Assembly: GCA_900548895.1 (NCBI GenBank)
Contig: URLZ01000034.1
Coordinates: 1-26,599, forward strand
Length of the DNA: 26,599 bases
DNA from: an uncultured Akkermansia sp.
GTDB taxonomy: Bacteria; Verrucomicrobiota; Verrucomicrobiia; Verrucomicrobiales; Akkermansiaceae
Direction: 5' to 3'
This document shows, piece after piece, positions 15,925 to 24,184 of the stretch; positions within the stretch are counted from its first letter, which is position 1; every line of letters starts with the position of its first letter. The notes under the pieces were generated by a model. The model was given only the letters and a program-made list of their open reading frames with translations. It was not told the origin of the DNA and ran no database searches. A program made the position numbers and the translations under genes.

Positions 15925-17033
15925 TGTGGCTGCACTCTCTGGTTCGCCTCCGCGAGACGATGCAGCGGCGCACGGGGGAGGGTGAGGATGTTCCTCTCCC
16001 GCTGCTGGATCATCTGGAGGAGCTGCGCCGCACGCTGCTGCGCATGGCGGCGGCTTTGCTGCTGGCGATGCTGCTCTGCTTTTTCCTGACGCCCTGGCTC
16101 ATGCGCCTGCTCAGTCTGCCGGTCGAGCAGGTGCGCATGCAGCAGGAGGCCGACGCGCTGCCGGCGGCGGTTTCGGTGCAGGAGTGGATCGAGGCCAAGC
16201 GGCTCGCCGAGGTGCTGCCGGCTCTCGATGAGGAGGCGCGGCAGCTGCTGACGGAGCAAATGCCGGCCCGGCGTACGATGCTGGCGCGCTGCGTTCCTCT
16301 GCTGCGCGCGGCGGCCGAGCTTCCTGAGGGGCAGCGGCGCGGTTTTCTGGCCGCCGCGACGGCGGCGCCGGGGCAGGAGGCTCTGCGCGACACGCTGCTG
16401 GCGCTGCACGATTCAGGCGCGCTGCTGCGCCCGGCGCCGGGTCAGGATCACGTGCGCCTCATGGGGGCTTTTCAGCCGGCGGAGGGCTTCATGCTCTCGC
16501 TGCATCTCGCCTTCTTCGGCGGGCTGGTGCTCTCGTTCCCTGTGCAGCTGCGCTTGCTGCTGCATTTCATCATCCCGGGTCTGCGCGCCGGGGAGCGGCG
16601 CCTGCTCTACCGCTGCGTGGCTTGGGGCTGTCTGCTCTTTGCGGGGGGCTGCGCCTTCGCGTATCTGGTCGTGCTGCCGCGGGTGCTGAGTTTCTTTTAC
16701 GGCTACACGACGTCGATGGGCATTGAGAATGAATGGCGCATTGGTTATTATCTCTCCTTCGCGGCGAAGCTTGTCTTTATGTTCGGCGCGGTGTTTGAGC
16801 TTCCGGTGCTCGTGATTCCGCTCATCCGGCTGGGGATTCTGCGCTATGAGATGATGCGGCGCACGCGCGCGGCGGCGCTGATTGCCTGTTTTGCGGCGGC
16901 GCTGCTGCTGGCGCCGGCGCCGGATCCCGGCACGATGATTCTCATGGCGCTGCCGATGTATCTGCTCTATGAGCTGTGCATTCTGTTTGCGCGACGCCAC
17001 GCGCGCCGGGTCTCGGTGGCCCCCGAAAATTGA
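15921..17033 (+). CDS. tatC: Twin-arginine translocase subunit TatC with large insertion
   Basis: 370 aa, versus about 250 for typical TatC. The inner-membrane receptor for folded proteins with twin-arginine signals. Conserved TatC features: the cytoplasmic N-terminal LLDHLEELRRTLL (28-40), TM1 (about 41-62), FQPAEGFMLSLHLAFFGGL (184-202) leading into TM2, FELPV (292-296), and DPGTMILMALPMYLLYE (335-351). The extra length is a charged, helical segment, about 66-178, between TM1 and TM2, the first periplasmic loop. There is a potential M1/M2 double start (ATGATG). The ATGA overlap with the ABC gene implies translational coupling. No tatA/tatB is in the window. Confidence 0.9.
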   Translation: MMWLHSLVRLRETMQRRTGEGEDVPLPLLDHLEELRRTLLRMAAALLLAMLLCFFLTPWLMRLLSLPVEQVRMQQEADALPAAVSVQEWIEAKRLAEVLPALDEEARQLLTEQMPARRTMLARCVPLLRAAAELPEGQRRGFLAAATAAPGQEALRDTLLALHDSGALLRPAPGQDHVRLMGAFQPAEGFMLSLHLAFFGGLVLSFPVQLRLLLHFIIPGLRAGERRLLYRCVAWGCLLFAGGCAFAYLVVLPRVLSFFYGYTTSMGIENEWRIGYYLSFAAKLVFMFGAVFELPVLVIPLIRLGILRYEMMRRTRAAALIACFAAALLLAPAPDPGTMILMALPMYLLYELCILFARRHARRVSVAPEN

Positions 17034-17034
17034 C

Positions 17035-17062
17035 TTGCAAGAAGCCGTTTTTCCGCTAGAAT
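17035..17062 (+). promoter_or_regulatory. Promoter of hemC
   Basis: TTGCAA (17035-17040), 16 nt, TAGAAT (17057-17062), 7 nt, ATG 17070. It begins just after the tatC stop. The -10 overlaps the alternative ATG 17061, which therefore cannot be the start on this transcript. Confidence 0.7.
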
Positions 17063-17069
17063 GGTTCGC

Positions 17070-18005
17070 ATGAAGCAGCACCTCATCATCGGCACGCGCG
17101 GCAGTGAGCTCGCCTTGGCGCAAACCCGTCTCGCCATTGAAGCGATCAGCCGAAGCTGCCCGGGGTTCAGCTGCGAGGTGCGCAAGATTCACACGGCGGG
17201 CGACGCGCGAACGGATTTGCCGCTCAACCGCGTGAATGCGGCGACGAATACGGCGGACAAGGGCGTTTTCATCGCCGCCATTGAGGAGGCGCTTGCGGCC
17301 GGGGAGATTGACTGCGCGGTGCACAGTCTCAAGGATATGCCCGGCACGCTCGATCCGCGCTTCGAGATTGCGGCGGTGCTGCCCCGCGAGGTGATTGCGG
17401 ACACGCTGGTGCTCAAGCCCGGGGCGGATGTGCGCCACTTGGTGATCGGCACCGGGAGCGTGCGCCGCGCGCGCTTTGCGGAGGCGTACTGGGGCGGCTC
17501 GGCCCGCTGCGTGCCCATCCGCGGCAATGTGCACACGCGTCTGCGCAAGCTGGCGGAGAGCTCGGAGATGACGGCGACGCTGCTCGCCCGCGCCGGGCTC
17601 AATCGCCTCGGGATGACCGGCTCCTGCCTCGAGGTGGAGGGGCAGCGCTTCTGCACGGTGGATTTGTCGCCGGATGCCTTCATGCCTGCCCTCGGTCAGG
17701 GGGCGGTGGCTCTCGAGATTCGCAAGGGCGATGAGGAGGCGCGCCGCCTCGTGGCGCCGGCCAATGATGAGGAGACGGCCTGCTGCGTGGCGGCGGAGAG
17801 GGCTTTCCTCGATGCGCTCAAGGCGGACTGCTCGGTTCCCGTGGGCGGCTATGCGGCGCTGATGAAGAAGACGTTGGTGCTCCGGGCGCTCTATTTCACG
17901 GAGTCGGGGCAGCCGATTCGCCTGACGCAGCGCGGCCCCGCGGACAAGCCGCAGCAGGTCGGCCTTGATGCGTGGAAACAGTTGCAGGACAAGCTGTCCG
18001 ACTGA
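17070..18005 (+). CDS. hemC: Hydroxymethylbilane synthase (porphobilinogen deaminase)
   Basis: 311 aa, cytoplasmic. It polymerises four porphobilinogens into hydroxymethylbilane in tetrapyrrole synthesis. Key residues: catalytic D89 in AVHSLKDMPG, substrate-binding arginines in GTGSVRRARF and RGNVHTRLRKL, and the dipyrromethane-attaching C254 in KADCSVPVGGYA. The length is normal. The start ATG 17070 (MKQHLIIGTRGSELALAQ) is preferred over ATG 17061, which lies within the -10 box. No other heme gene is adjacent; it has its own promoter although tatC ends only 36 nt upstream. Confidence 0.95.
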   Translation: MKQHLIIGTRGSELALAQTRLAIEAISRSCPGFSCEVRKIHTAGDARTDLPLNRVNAATNTADKGVFIAAIEEALAAGEIDCAVHSLKDMPGTLDPRFEIAAVLPREVIADTLVLKPGADVRHLVIGTGSVRRARFAEAYWGGSARCVPIRGNVHTRLRKLAESSEMTATLLARAGLNRLGMTGSCLEVEGQRFCTVDLSPDAFMPALGQGAVALEIRKGDEEARRLVAPANDEETACCVAAERAFLDALKADCSVPVGGYAALMKKTLVLRALYFTESGQPIRLTQRGPADKPQQVGLDAWKQLQDKLSD

Positions 18006-18449
18006 GCCCTCTGCGGCTCGTGGGAAGCGTTCGGGCGAGCCGGATGGGCCGTCCGAGAGAGGCGTCCGAGCAAGCGGACGGAGCGCGCCGTCTGAACGCG
18101 CTGCCCAAGCGAGTACGGAGCAAGCCGCACGTGCGACTGGGGCTCAGGATTCCCCGGCCCCCTGCCCTCGCTCCGTTTCCCCTGCCCGACTCCGGCGCCT
18201 TGCTCGCGCCGAAAGCGATACCCACTCCGGCTAGCGTCGCGGTCGGCGTATTTTCTCGACCGGCGCATCCCTCTGTGCACGCGGCTCATGCGGCACACGC
18301 GGCGCGATAACATACTGCCGCACGCAAGCCGATGAAACGACGCGCAGGCCGCCGAGACGGCACGCAGAGCCCGTCATCGGGGGGGGCAACGAACGCGGCC
18401 GTTCCGCGCGGCACCGCATTCAGCTACTCGGGACGGGCAGAGCCGTGAA
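18006..18449. other. Intergenic region between convergent hemC and ptsI
   Basis: About 440 bp. Several overlapping frames are open on both strands, but all are Arg/Ala/Pro-rich and mutually contradictory, typical of high-GC non-coding DNA. No hairpin with a T-run, repeat or RNA gene was recognised. Confidence 0.5.
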
Positions 18450-20204
<1,755 letters not shown>

Positions 20205-20238
20205 CTCGGGGCAAAGGGGGAAATGGGGGGCGGCCGGA

Positions 20239-20505
20239 TCAGGACTCGCCGAACTTGTTCTCCACCAGCTCCTGCAGAGCCTTGATGGTGTCCTCCTCGT
20301 CAGGGCCGTCCGCCGTGACGGTAATCACCGCGCCGCAGCCCACGGCCAGCATCATGAGCCCCATGATGCTCTTGCCGTCCACAGCCTCATCATCTTTCTC
20401 CACGGTGACGTCCGATTGGAACTTGCCGGCAACGCGTACAAACTGAGCGGCGGGTCGAGCGTGAATTCCAAGTTTGTTCAGGACAGTGAATTGCTTCGTG
20501 ATCAT
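20239..20505 (-). CDS. ptsH: Phosphocarrier protein HPr
   Basis: 88 aa. It accepts phosphate from enzyme I on H15 (NKLGIHARPAAQFV). S46 in DGKSIMGLMMLA is the position phosphorylated by HPr kinase in other bacteria, and its good context hints at a regulatory branch (inference; no hprK here). The usual HPr fold and length. First gene of the ptsH-ptsI unit. No Shine-Dalgarno; the -10 TATAAT lies about 33 nt upstream. Confidence 0.95.
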   Translation of the reverse strand: MITKQFTVLNKLGIHARPAAQFVRVAGKFQSDVTVEKDDEAVDGKSIMGLMMLAVGCGAVITVTADGPDEEDTIKALQELVENKFGES

Positions 20506-20537
20506 AATGTGTCAAAATTGTCTACCGTGCTCTTCTG

Positions 20538-20543
20538 ATTATA
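20538..20543 (-). promoter_or_regulatory. -10 box of ptsH-ptsI
   Basis: A perfect TATAAT on the minus strand, 32 nt before the ptsH ATG. No good -35 hexamer is found 16-18 nt upstream, so an activator or extended contacts may be needed. Confidence 0.45.
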
Positions 20544-20579
20544 CCGATTGCCCCCGCGAAGGCGAGCTTTTTTTTCAGC

Positions 20580-20832
20580 GGAGCCGGTAATTTCCGGACA
20601 TCGGGGGCTCTCGGGCATGTTATCGCACCATCGCAGCGGGCGGCATGCGCTTTTCCCCGCCGATAAGGTCGGTCCGCGAGCATCGGCGTGCGGGCCGATC
20701 ACTCCGGTGATCGCGCGCAGGATGCGCCCGCCGCCCTCTCTTTGGCCGGGCGCTGCCGCAGCGGCTGCACGAGGACACGGAGGTGGTAACTTTTCAGAAC
20801 GACATAAAAAAAGCCAAGGCGATTGCCGCAGT
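20580..20832 (+). pseudogene. Decayed duplicate of the 5' part of panE
   Basis: This stretch aligns by eye with the intact panE at about 24258-24520, with frameshifting indels. The clearest block is 20746-20801, which reads ALPQRLHEDTEVVTFQND. PanE has ALPPLLHEGTEVMTFQNG at residues 86-103. Further up, CGP then PVIA at 20691-20715 matches CGPVDLVIV (residues 65-73) but in a different frame, and GGTCGG/GTCGGTC blocks match residues about 53-60. The first ATG and the C-terminal half are missing. It cannot encode a working ketopantoate reductase. It overlaps the upstream region of ptsH and abuts the autotransporter terminator. Confidence 0.7.
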
Positions 20833-20850
20833 GATACGCGGCAATCGCCT
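20803..20850 (-). terminator. Intrinsic terminator of the autotransporter gene
   Basis: A perfect 12-bp stem, AGGCGATTGCCG (20817-20828) with CGGCAATCGCCT (20839-20850), and a 10-nt loop. On the minus strand it is followed by TTGGC and seven Ts (from the A-run 20806-20812). It lies 108 nt past the autotransporter stop. The left arm is the panE-relic sequence for residues AEAIAE. Confidence 0.85.
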
Positions 20851-20907
20851 GCCGATGGAGCCGGCGGAGGCGCCGAGGCTGTGCCTCAATTCGGCCGGCT
20901 CTGCCGT

Positions 20908-20944
20908 CTACCTCCCCACCGGGAACACCCGATGAAGGAGGTAG
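20908..20944. repeat. Inverted repeat just after the autotransporter stop
   Basis: CTACCTCC (20908-20915) and GGAGGTAG (20937-20944) form a perfect 8-bp stem with a 21-nt loop, 14 nt past the stop codon. It may protect the 3' end of the mRNA; no T-run follows. Confidence 0.45.
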
Positions 20945-20957
20945 GCGACTGCAAGGC

Positions 20958-23774
20958 TCAGAAAGCAATCCTCACGCCGACGTTCACGCTCCACGGGGTG
21001 GATACGTAGTCGCCTTCCTCGCGTTCAAACTCCCCGTAGAAACGAACGCGCCGGTTGAGCTGCCAGTCGACCCCCACGCCGTAATAGGCACGCAGGCCGC
21101 GCACATCATCTCGGAAGGTCTGGCTGTTCACCGAGACCTTGCGATCGCCGAGGAATTCATAATTCACACCCCCCTTGATATAGGGCTGAATGAAGCTGTC
21201 TTTCCCGATATCCCAGCGTTTGCCCAAGACGAGGCCAACGCGTCCGATCAAGGCATTCATATCCTGCTGCCGAACGACCATGCCATTGGAGGTGGCATAA
21301 TCCGCTCCATGCATCCAGTAATAGGAGAGCTGTCCCTGCGCCTCGAGAAAGATCTGATGGCGCAGGCGGAACATTCTGCCCACCTCCTGGCTTAAACCCA
21401 AAGCATATGAATCATAGGAGGCCGTCACGGGAGTGCCGTCACTCATGGCGGTGGACAAACTCTGGTCGATCAAGTCCCAGGAGAGGACCGTATCGGCGTA
21501 CCAGCCCTCCCTATCGTACCATGAAGCATAGGCAGCTACGCCATAGCTATCGACATCTCCCGCACTGCGCTGGTTCCCGTACAGGCTTTGATTGGCTGAG
21601 CTGTACTGCATACGCCCGCCAACGAGGACGTAGTGGGAATCATCCAGAGCAAAGAGGCGGTCATAGCCGGCTTCCGCTCCGAAGAAATCCTGCTCAAAGC
21701 CGCCGCCGGCCATGCCGACCAAGTCATTGCGGCCGGAAAAGGCCCGACACCACAACCCGTTGTAGAGGGCTTCATCCTCTGAAGCGGCGCTGCCGTCGGC
21801 GGCATCCCGAGCCAGAGCCGCCGCAACCGGGTCTCGCCTCACTTCACCGATGCGTTCACGTATGCTGGACAAGCGAGCCGTCCACATGGCATAGGAGGAG
21901 ATCGCACCTGAAATGCCCAGCACGGCCTCAGCCGTCGGAGTCAGCTCCTGCCCCTGACGCATGAGATACCATTCCGTTGCGTCTCCATCCGTGCGACTCT
22001 GCAAACCATATTTGTAAACACCGGCATCCACGGTCGTTCCGACGAGGCTGAATGTCGCCGAGCCCTGCTCCTGGCGCACCAAGTATGTATTCATCGACTC
22101 ACTTGTGGGCTCTGCCCCCGTGTTGCTCACGGCAAGCTGATGGTTGCCCGATGCTTCTCCCAGCACGTGGAGTTGGTCTGCCAGATCATCCGCGATATCC
22201 ACTTGCATGCGGAAGATGCCATTCTCTCCGCTCAGTGTTGAGGCGGTCAGAATGCGGGGCTCAAAACCATCGGAACCGCTCTGCTGACCTCGACCGTAGG
22301 TCATGTTCACCTCGGCATTCTCGGCCACTTGGAGATTGGTAACCGGAGAGCTTGCCGTCACATTCCACTTCGCCCCGTTTCGGAAGTTCAGATCCACTCG
22401 GCTCCCCTCGCCGGCCAATTCATTCACTCCGGTGAAGCTGCTTTCTGCGTTCAGTAGATTGACCGTAACCGTTCCGATCGGATTCATTTCTTTCGACTCC
22501 CATCCGTCCACCCCGGGGGTCTCAGCATTGGGGTGAACGTCTGTAGCCTCAGTCCTTCCGACAACAATGTTTCCGGTCAACTTCACCTTGGCATTCGGAT
22601 CCTCTGAGGAATTGACCTTGATAGTTGATTTTGACAGGGCATTGAGCACAACCGCAGCTTCCGACACCATTCCTTTCTGATAATCAAGCAAGCTTCCGTA
22701 GCGCGCCAACGCTCCGATCTCATACTCCTTACTCTGCGCTTTCGATACATACTTCACATCACCTTGGAACGTGGCATTGGAGTAAAAGACATACGTACCA
22801 ATGGCCTCAGTCCCGGCAACTTGAGTTGCATCCGTGGTAATCTCGGCCGTGTTGAATGTTGCACCTGCCGTGTTAAAGAGAAAAATACCGTAATTCGAAA
22901 CGCGTTCGGGAAATTCTTGATACTGCCCCCGATCCGTGTACTCTGTCGCTCCGGACGCATCAATCTTGGTATGGCCGGTAACGGTGATGCTATCTTCTCC
23001 GTCGGCATTTTTCCTGTAATCACGCAAAATAATGCCGATGGCATTATTGCCGCCTTGCACCGTAATATCCAGATTATCGAAGCTCAGCCTCGCATCTTCC
23101 TGCCCGTAATTGTAGCTGTATGCCTGATCGCTGTAAAAATTGCTGATACCCCAAGTGTAGTACGCCGCATCCTTGACAACGATCTTGGTACCGCCCGTCA
23201 CCGAGAGTTTCGCCTGATCATATGCGTAAATACCTATCGATCGGTTACCGTTGAGCATCGTAATATCCAATCCCCCGCGCAAATAGGAATCGGAGTCTGC
23301 GCCCATCGCTTCGAAGCCCTTCTGAGAGTCCAGCCCGTAGTCCTCCCGATCACCCTCAGGCGGATACTCGTCTGTGTGGATATAGTTGTCTACGGTAATT
23401 GTGGTTTTTCCTTTCACGTCAATGGAACCGCCTCCATTCAGCTCTATGCCGCGTCGCTCCTGCTCTATCTTGCTTCCCGGCCAATCCGCCGGTCTCACCG
23501 TAATGTCGACGTCTCCGTCAACGGACAGGAAGGATGATCTCCACACCAAGATGCCCGTACCCCAATCCCCTTCCCTTTCAAAATTGTCTGTCGTGCAGCT
23601 CTGGTTTCTCACGTCGCCTGTCCGGTCAATCGTTATGTCTACAGAATCCAAGTAGCGCGACCCTCCCCTGTCAACAAATATATTTCCGTTTTCCAAATTG
23701 ATATCCTGAGCTTCTGCCATAAAGTTCATTCCGATGGCAGCCAACAATGCGAGAGCTGTGTAGCTTATCTTCAT
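20958..23774 (-). CDS. Autotransporter (type V secretion) with beta-helix passenger
   Basis: 938 aa. A signal peptide (MKISYTALALLAAIGMNFMAEA, cleaved about residue 22) leads a passenger of about 620 residues made of short strands and turns (VDITIDRTGDV, KTTITVDNY, KLSVTGGTKIVVKDA, NLDITVQGG, DSITVTGHTKIDASG), typical of a right-handed beta-helix. An autochaperone-like stretch ends with SYAMWTARLSSIRERIGEVRR, the helix that fills the pore. The last about 267 residues are an autotransporter beta-barrel (PF03797 type) ending in VRIAF with the C-terminal Phe needed by BAM. The passenger's role is unknown; adhesion or biofilm is usual for the family. ATG 23774 begins the signal peptide; the frame is open to 23849. 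GC is clearly lower than in neighbouring genes, especially in the passenger, suggesting transfer. Confidence 0.92.
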   Translation of the reverse strand: MKISYTALALLAAIGMNFMAEAQDINLENGNIFVDRGGSRYLDSVDITIDRTGDVRNQSCTTDNFEREGDWGTGILVWRSSFLSVDGDVDITVRPADWPGSKIEQERRGIELNGGGSIDVKGKTTITVDNYIHTDEYPPEGDREDYGLDSQKGFEAMGADSDSYLRGGLDITMLNGNRSIGIYAYDQAKLSVTGGTKIVVKDAAYYTWGISNFYSDQAYSYNYGQEDARLSFDNLDITVQGGNNAIGIILRDYRKNADGEDSITVTGHTKIDASGATEYTDRGQYQEFPERVSNYGIFLFNTAGATFNTAEITTDATQVAGTEAIGTYVFYSNATFQGDVKYVSKAQSKEYEIGALARYGSLLDYQKGMVSEAAVVLNALSKSTIKVNSSEDPNAKVKLTGNIVVGRTEATDVHPNAETPGVDGWESKEMNPIGTVTVNLLNAESSFTGVNELAGEGSRVDLNFRNGAKWNVTASSPVTNLQVAENAEVNMTYGRGQQSGSDGFEPRILTASTLSGENGIFRMQVDIADDLADQLHVLGEASGNHQLAVSNTGAEPTSESMNTYLVRQEQGSATFSLVGTTVDAGVYKYGLQSRTDGDATEWYLMRQGQELTPTAEAVLGISGAISSYAMWTARLSSIRERIGEVRRDPVAAALARDAADGSAASEDEALYNGLWCRAFSGRNDLVGMAGGGFEQDFFGAEAGYDRLFALDDSHYVLVGGRMQYSSANQSLYGNQRSAGDVDSYGVAAYASWYDREGWYADTVLSWDLIDQSLSTAMSDGTPVTASYDSYALGLSQEVGRMFRLRHQIFLEAQGQLSYYWMHGADYATSNGMVVRQQDMNALIGRVGLVLGKRWDIGKDSFIQPYIKGGVNYEFLGDRKVSVNSQTFRDDVRGLRAYYGVGVDWQLNRRVRFYGEFEREEGDYVSTPWSVNVGVRIAF

Positions 23775-23820
23775 AGGTATAAATTCTTTATCGTTTATTA
23801 ATAATAGAATCTGAATTTTC

Positions 23821-23849
23821 TTTCTATCATATGGAAAAGTATTCGTCAA
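23821..23849 (-). promoter_or_regulatory. Promoter of the autotransporter gene
   Basis: TTGACG (23849-23844), 17 nt, TAGAAA (23826-23821). The leader is about 40 nt, AT-rich and without a clear Shine-Dalgarno. Confidence 0.6.
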
Positions 23850-23884
23850 GGAAAAAGAAACTTTTCAGAAAAAATTCGTTAGTT

Positions 23885-23894
23885 TTAGCGCTAA
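23885..23894. promoter_or_regulatory. Perfect palindrome upstream of the autotransporter promoter
   Basis: TTAGCGCTAA, a 10-bp palindrome with a central CG, lies about 35 nt upstream of the autotransporter -35 and in the divergent control region. GTTAG (23878) and GTAAC (23899) flank it. The central-CG palindrome is reminiscent of LacI-family operators; this is inference only. Confidence 0.35.
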
Positions 23895-23950
23895 CATGGT
23901 AACGTTTCATCGGCATTATATAACAGAACTGAAGTATTTCTTCGCAAAGG

Positions 23951-24149
23951 GACCTGTTGGCATAGGGTGAGCCCTGCGTCTCGGAGCTCCAGCCGTGCAA
24001 TGAGCCCATGGGAGCCCATTGAAGTGAGCGGCGGATGGCGCTTGTTTCCTTCAGGGACAAAGGGGAACAGAGATCGGGCGGGGGTCGGCGTTTTCCTCGG
24101 GCCACACCCTGGGAGACCTGTACCATCTCAGGGTCTGAGCCCGTTTTTT
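23951..24149 (+). promoter_or_regulatory. Attenuator / riboswitch-like leader upstream of panE
   Basis: Two copies of a related segment, GACCTGT..CAT.AGGGTGAGCCC (23951-23974) and GACCTGT..CATCTCAGGGTCTGAGCCC (24115-24142), flank a 140-nt GC-rich stretch. The strand 24099-24110 (GGGC CA CACCCT) can pair with the first copy (AGGGTG 23964-23969, GCCC 23971-23974) or with the second, which makes the terminator. The folds exclude each other. Inside the long-range stem lie helices CAATG/CATTG (23998-24002, 24017-24021) extended by GCCG/CGGC, and a hairpin around CTTCA (24040-24063). A weak -10, TATAAC, is at 23919-23924. The region is otherwise non-coding. No known riboswitch class fits; an independent small RNA is the alternative. 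Confidence 0.45.
24098..24149 (+). terminator. Intrinsic terminator upstream of panE
   Basis: The stem is CGGGC (24098-24102), ACCCT (24106-24110), GAGA (24113-24116), paired with TCTC (24126-24129), AGGGT (24130-24134), GCCCG (24139-24143). Six Ts follow (24144-24149), then a second T-run, ATTGCTTTTT. It points toward panE although no plus-strand gene precedes it, so it must end a leader or a small RNA. Confidence 0.7.
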
Positions 24150-24150
24150 A

Positions 24151-24178
24151 TTGCTTTTTGGGCCGGCTGTGCTAAGGT
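24151..24178 (+). promoter_or_regulatory. Possible promoter or ribosome-binding site of panE
   Basis: TTGCTT (24151-24156), 16 nt, TAAGGT (24173-24178), 6 nt before ATG 24185. The overlapping AAGGTGA (24174-24180) is equally good as a Shine-Dalgarno for read-through from the leader, so the two readings compete. Confidence 0.4.
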
Positions 24179-24184
24179 GAGCTC

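Noticed and set aside
17061..17069. Alternative hemC start at ATG 17061
   Set aside because: This ATG overlaps the -10 TAGAAT and would lie upstream of the predicted transcription start.
20548..21009. A 153-aa open frame between ptsH and the autotransporter
   Set aside because: It mixes frames of the panE relic, crosses the terminator hairpin and runs into the autotransporter 3' end; it is not a gene.
23951..24126. Cobalamin riboswitch, because GGGAGACCTG (24111-24120) resembles the B12 box
   Set aside because: The other conserved blocks (GGTGAAAATCC-type, CCGCAACTGT, GCCACTG) were not found, and the box-like bases are shared with the direct repeat at 23951.
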